From positions 41,224 to 105,223 of the forward strand of contig NZ_BMIV01000009.1 of NCBI RefSeq assembly GCF_014642735.1: a DNA stretch of 64,000 nt. The letters are read 5' to 3'. A model generated the notes under the pieces. That model worked only from the letters and a program-made list of their open reading frames with translations. It was not told the DNA's origin and searched no databases. A program made the position numbers and the translations under genes. Source of the stretch: Paracoccus acridae. GTDB taxonomy: Bacteria; Pseudomonadota; Alphaproteobacteria; Rhodobacterales; Rhodobacteraceae. Positions 63,421 to 64,000 of the stretch are shown here, piece by piece. Position 1 is the stretch's first letter; each line of letters opens with the position of its first letter.

Positions 63421-64000
63421 ATGACCCACGCCTATCTCTGCGACTACATCCGCACGCCGATCGGCCGCTTTGGCGGCGCGCTGTCGATGGTCCGTGCCGA
63501 CGACCTGGGCGCCGTGCCCTTGCGGGCGCTGATGGCGCGCAACGGGGGCTTGGACTGGGGGGCGGTCGATGACGTGATCTTCGGCTGCGCCAACCAGGCG
63601 GGCGAGGACAACCGCAACGTGGCGCGCATGTCGTCGCTGCTGGCCGGCCTGCCGGTCGAGGTGGGCGGCACCACCATCAACCGGCTTTGCGGCTCGGGCA
63701 TGGACGCGGTGATCGCCGCCGCCCGCGCCATCAAGGCGGGCGAGGCCGAGCTGATGATCGCGGGCGGCGTCGAGTCGATGTCGCGCGCGCCCTTCGTGAT
63801 GCCCAAGGCCGAGAGCGCCTTTTCGCGCAACACTGCCGTTTACGACACCACCATCGGCTGGCGCTTCGTCAACCCGCTGATGGCGGCGCAATACGGCGTG
63901 GACAGCATGCCCGAGACGGCCGAGAACGTGGCGGAAGAGTTTTCCATCAGCCGCGCCGACCAGGACGCCTTTGCGCTGCGCTCGCAGCAGAAGGCCGCGG
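63421..64000 (+). CDS. pcaF: 3-oxoadipyl-CoA thiolase, 3' end beyond window
   Basis: The first 193 codons of a thiolase are visible. YIRTPIGRFGGALS opens the protein and the nucleophile cysteine lies in INRLCGSGMDAVIAAARAI near residue 90, with ELMIAGGVESMSRAPFVM after it. The C-terminal catalytic His/Cys part is cut by the window end. Position after pcaIJ makes 3-oxoadipyl-CoA the likely substrate. Confidence 0.92.
   Translation, partial: MTHAYLCDYIRTPIGRFGGALSMVRADDLGAVPLRALMARNGGLDWGAVDDVIFGCANQAGEDNRNVARMSSLLAGLPVEVGGTTINRLCGSGMDAVIAAARAIKAGEAELMIAGGVESMSRAPFVMPKAESAFSRNTAVYDTTIGWRFVNPLMAAQYGVDSMPETAENVAEEFSISRADQDAFALRSQQKAA

Overview
The window is high-GC DNA with tight ATGA-type gene overlaps and the gene content of a Paracoccus-like member of the Rhodobacteraceae. 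It has a nosCRZDFYLX cluster, heterotetrameric sarcosine oxidase, a sugar ABC cassette and pca genes. A ParA/ParB pair plus a Rep_3-type initiator with iterons sits at about 20.8-25.0 kb, so the sequence probably belongs to a secondary replicon (chromid or megaplasmid) and includes its origin. That assignment is inferred from gene content; no database was searched. No tRNA, rRNA, CRISPR array, insertion sequence or phage gene was recognised.

Layout. 0-5.6 kb (+): end of a membrane sulfatase-like gene, then a ThiY-like binding protein, an ATPase, a double-length permease and a GT4 glycosyltransferase. 5.6-14.7 kb (-): complete nitrous oxide reductase operon nosC-R-Z-D-F-Y-L-X behind an FNR/Nnr-like box. 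14.9-20.7 kb (-): three-gene signalling operon of a hybrid histidine kinase with three receivers, a CheR methyltransferase and an HWE kinase flanked by receivers. 20.8-25.0 kb: parA-parB (-) and rep (+). The 519-bp gap between them holds four 22-bp iterons, an inverted pair of iteron-like sequences, an AT-rich stretch and one of three identical 15-bp palindromes that look like parS. Genes from 5.6 to 23.3 kb all run leftward and most genes from 23.9 to 43.2 kb run rightward, as expected when transcription follows replication away from an origin near 23.5 kb.

25-35 kb: small metabolic genes, namely a DUF2231 protein, a sorbosone/PQQ-type sugar dehydrogenase, a short GH1-like protein, MalQ, a membrane-anchored Mrr-like nuclease, an M20 peptidase, DUF1810, an XRE-cupin regulator and a class III aminotransferase. 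35.3-43.2 kb (+): a complete sugar uptake and catabolism unit of a LacI regulator, a xylose isomerase-family protein, an AP-endonuclease-fold isomerase, a Gfo/Idh/MocA dehydrogenase and an ABC importer, with no sugar kinase. 43.2-53.1 kb (mostly -): two EamA exporters, a small DUF1127-like protein with a clear intrinsic terminator, a cysteine synthase-family enzyme, UxaA-type dehydratase, a peptidoglycan-binding protein, a fused sucrose-phosphate synthase/phosphatase-like protein and a membrane alpha/beta hydrolase. 53.2-61 kb: lipocalin, soxBDAG and two GlxA-type regulators. 61-64 kb: IclR regulator divergent from pcaI-pcaJ-pcaF, with pcaF cut by the window end.
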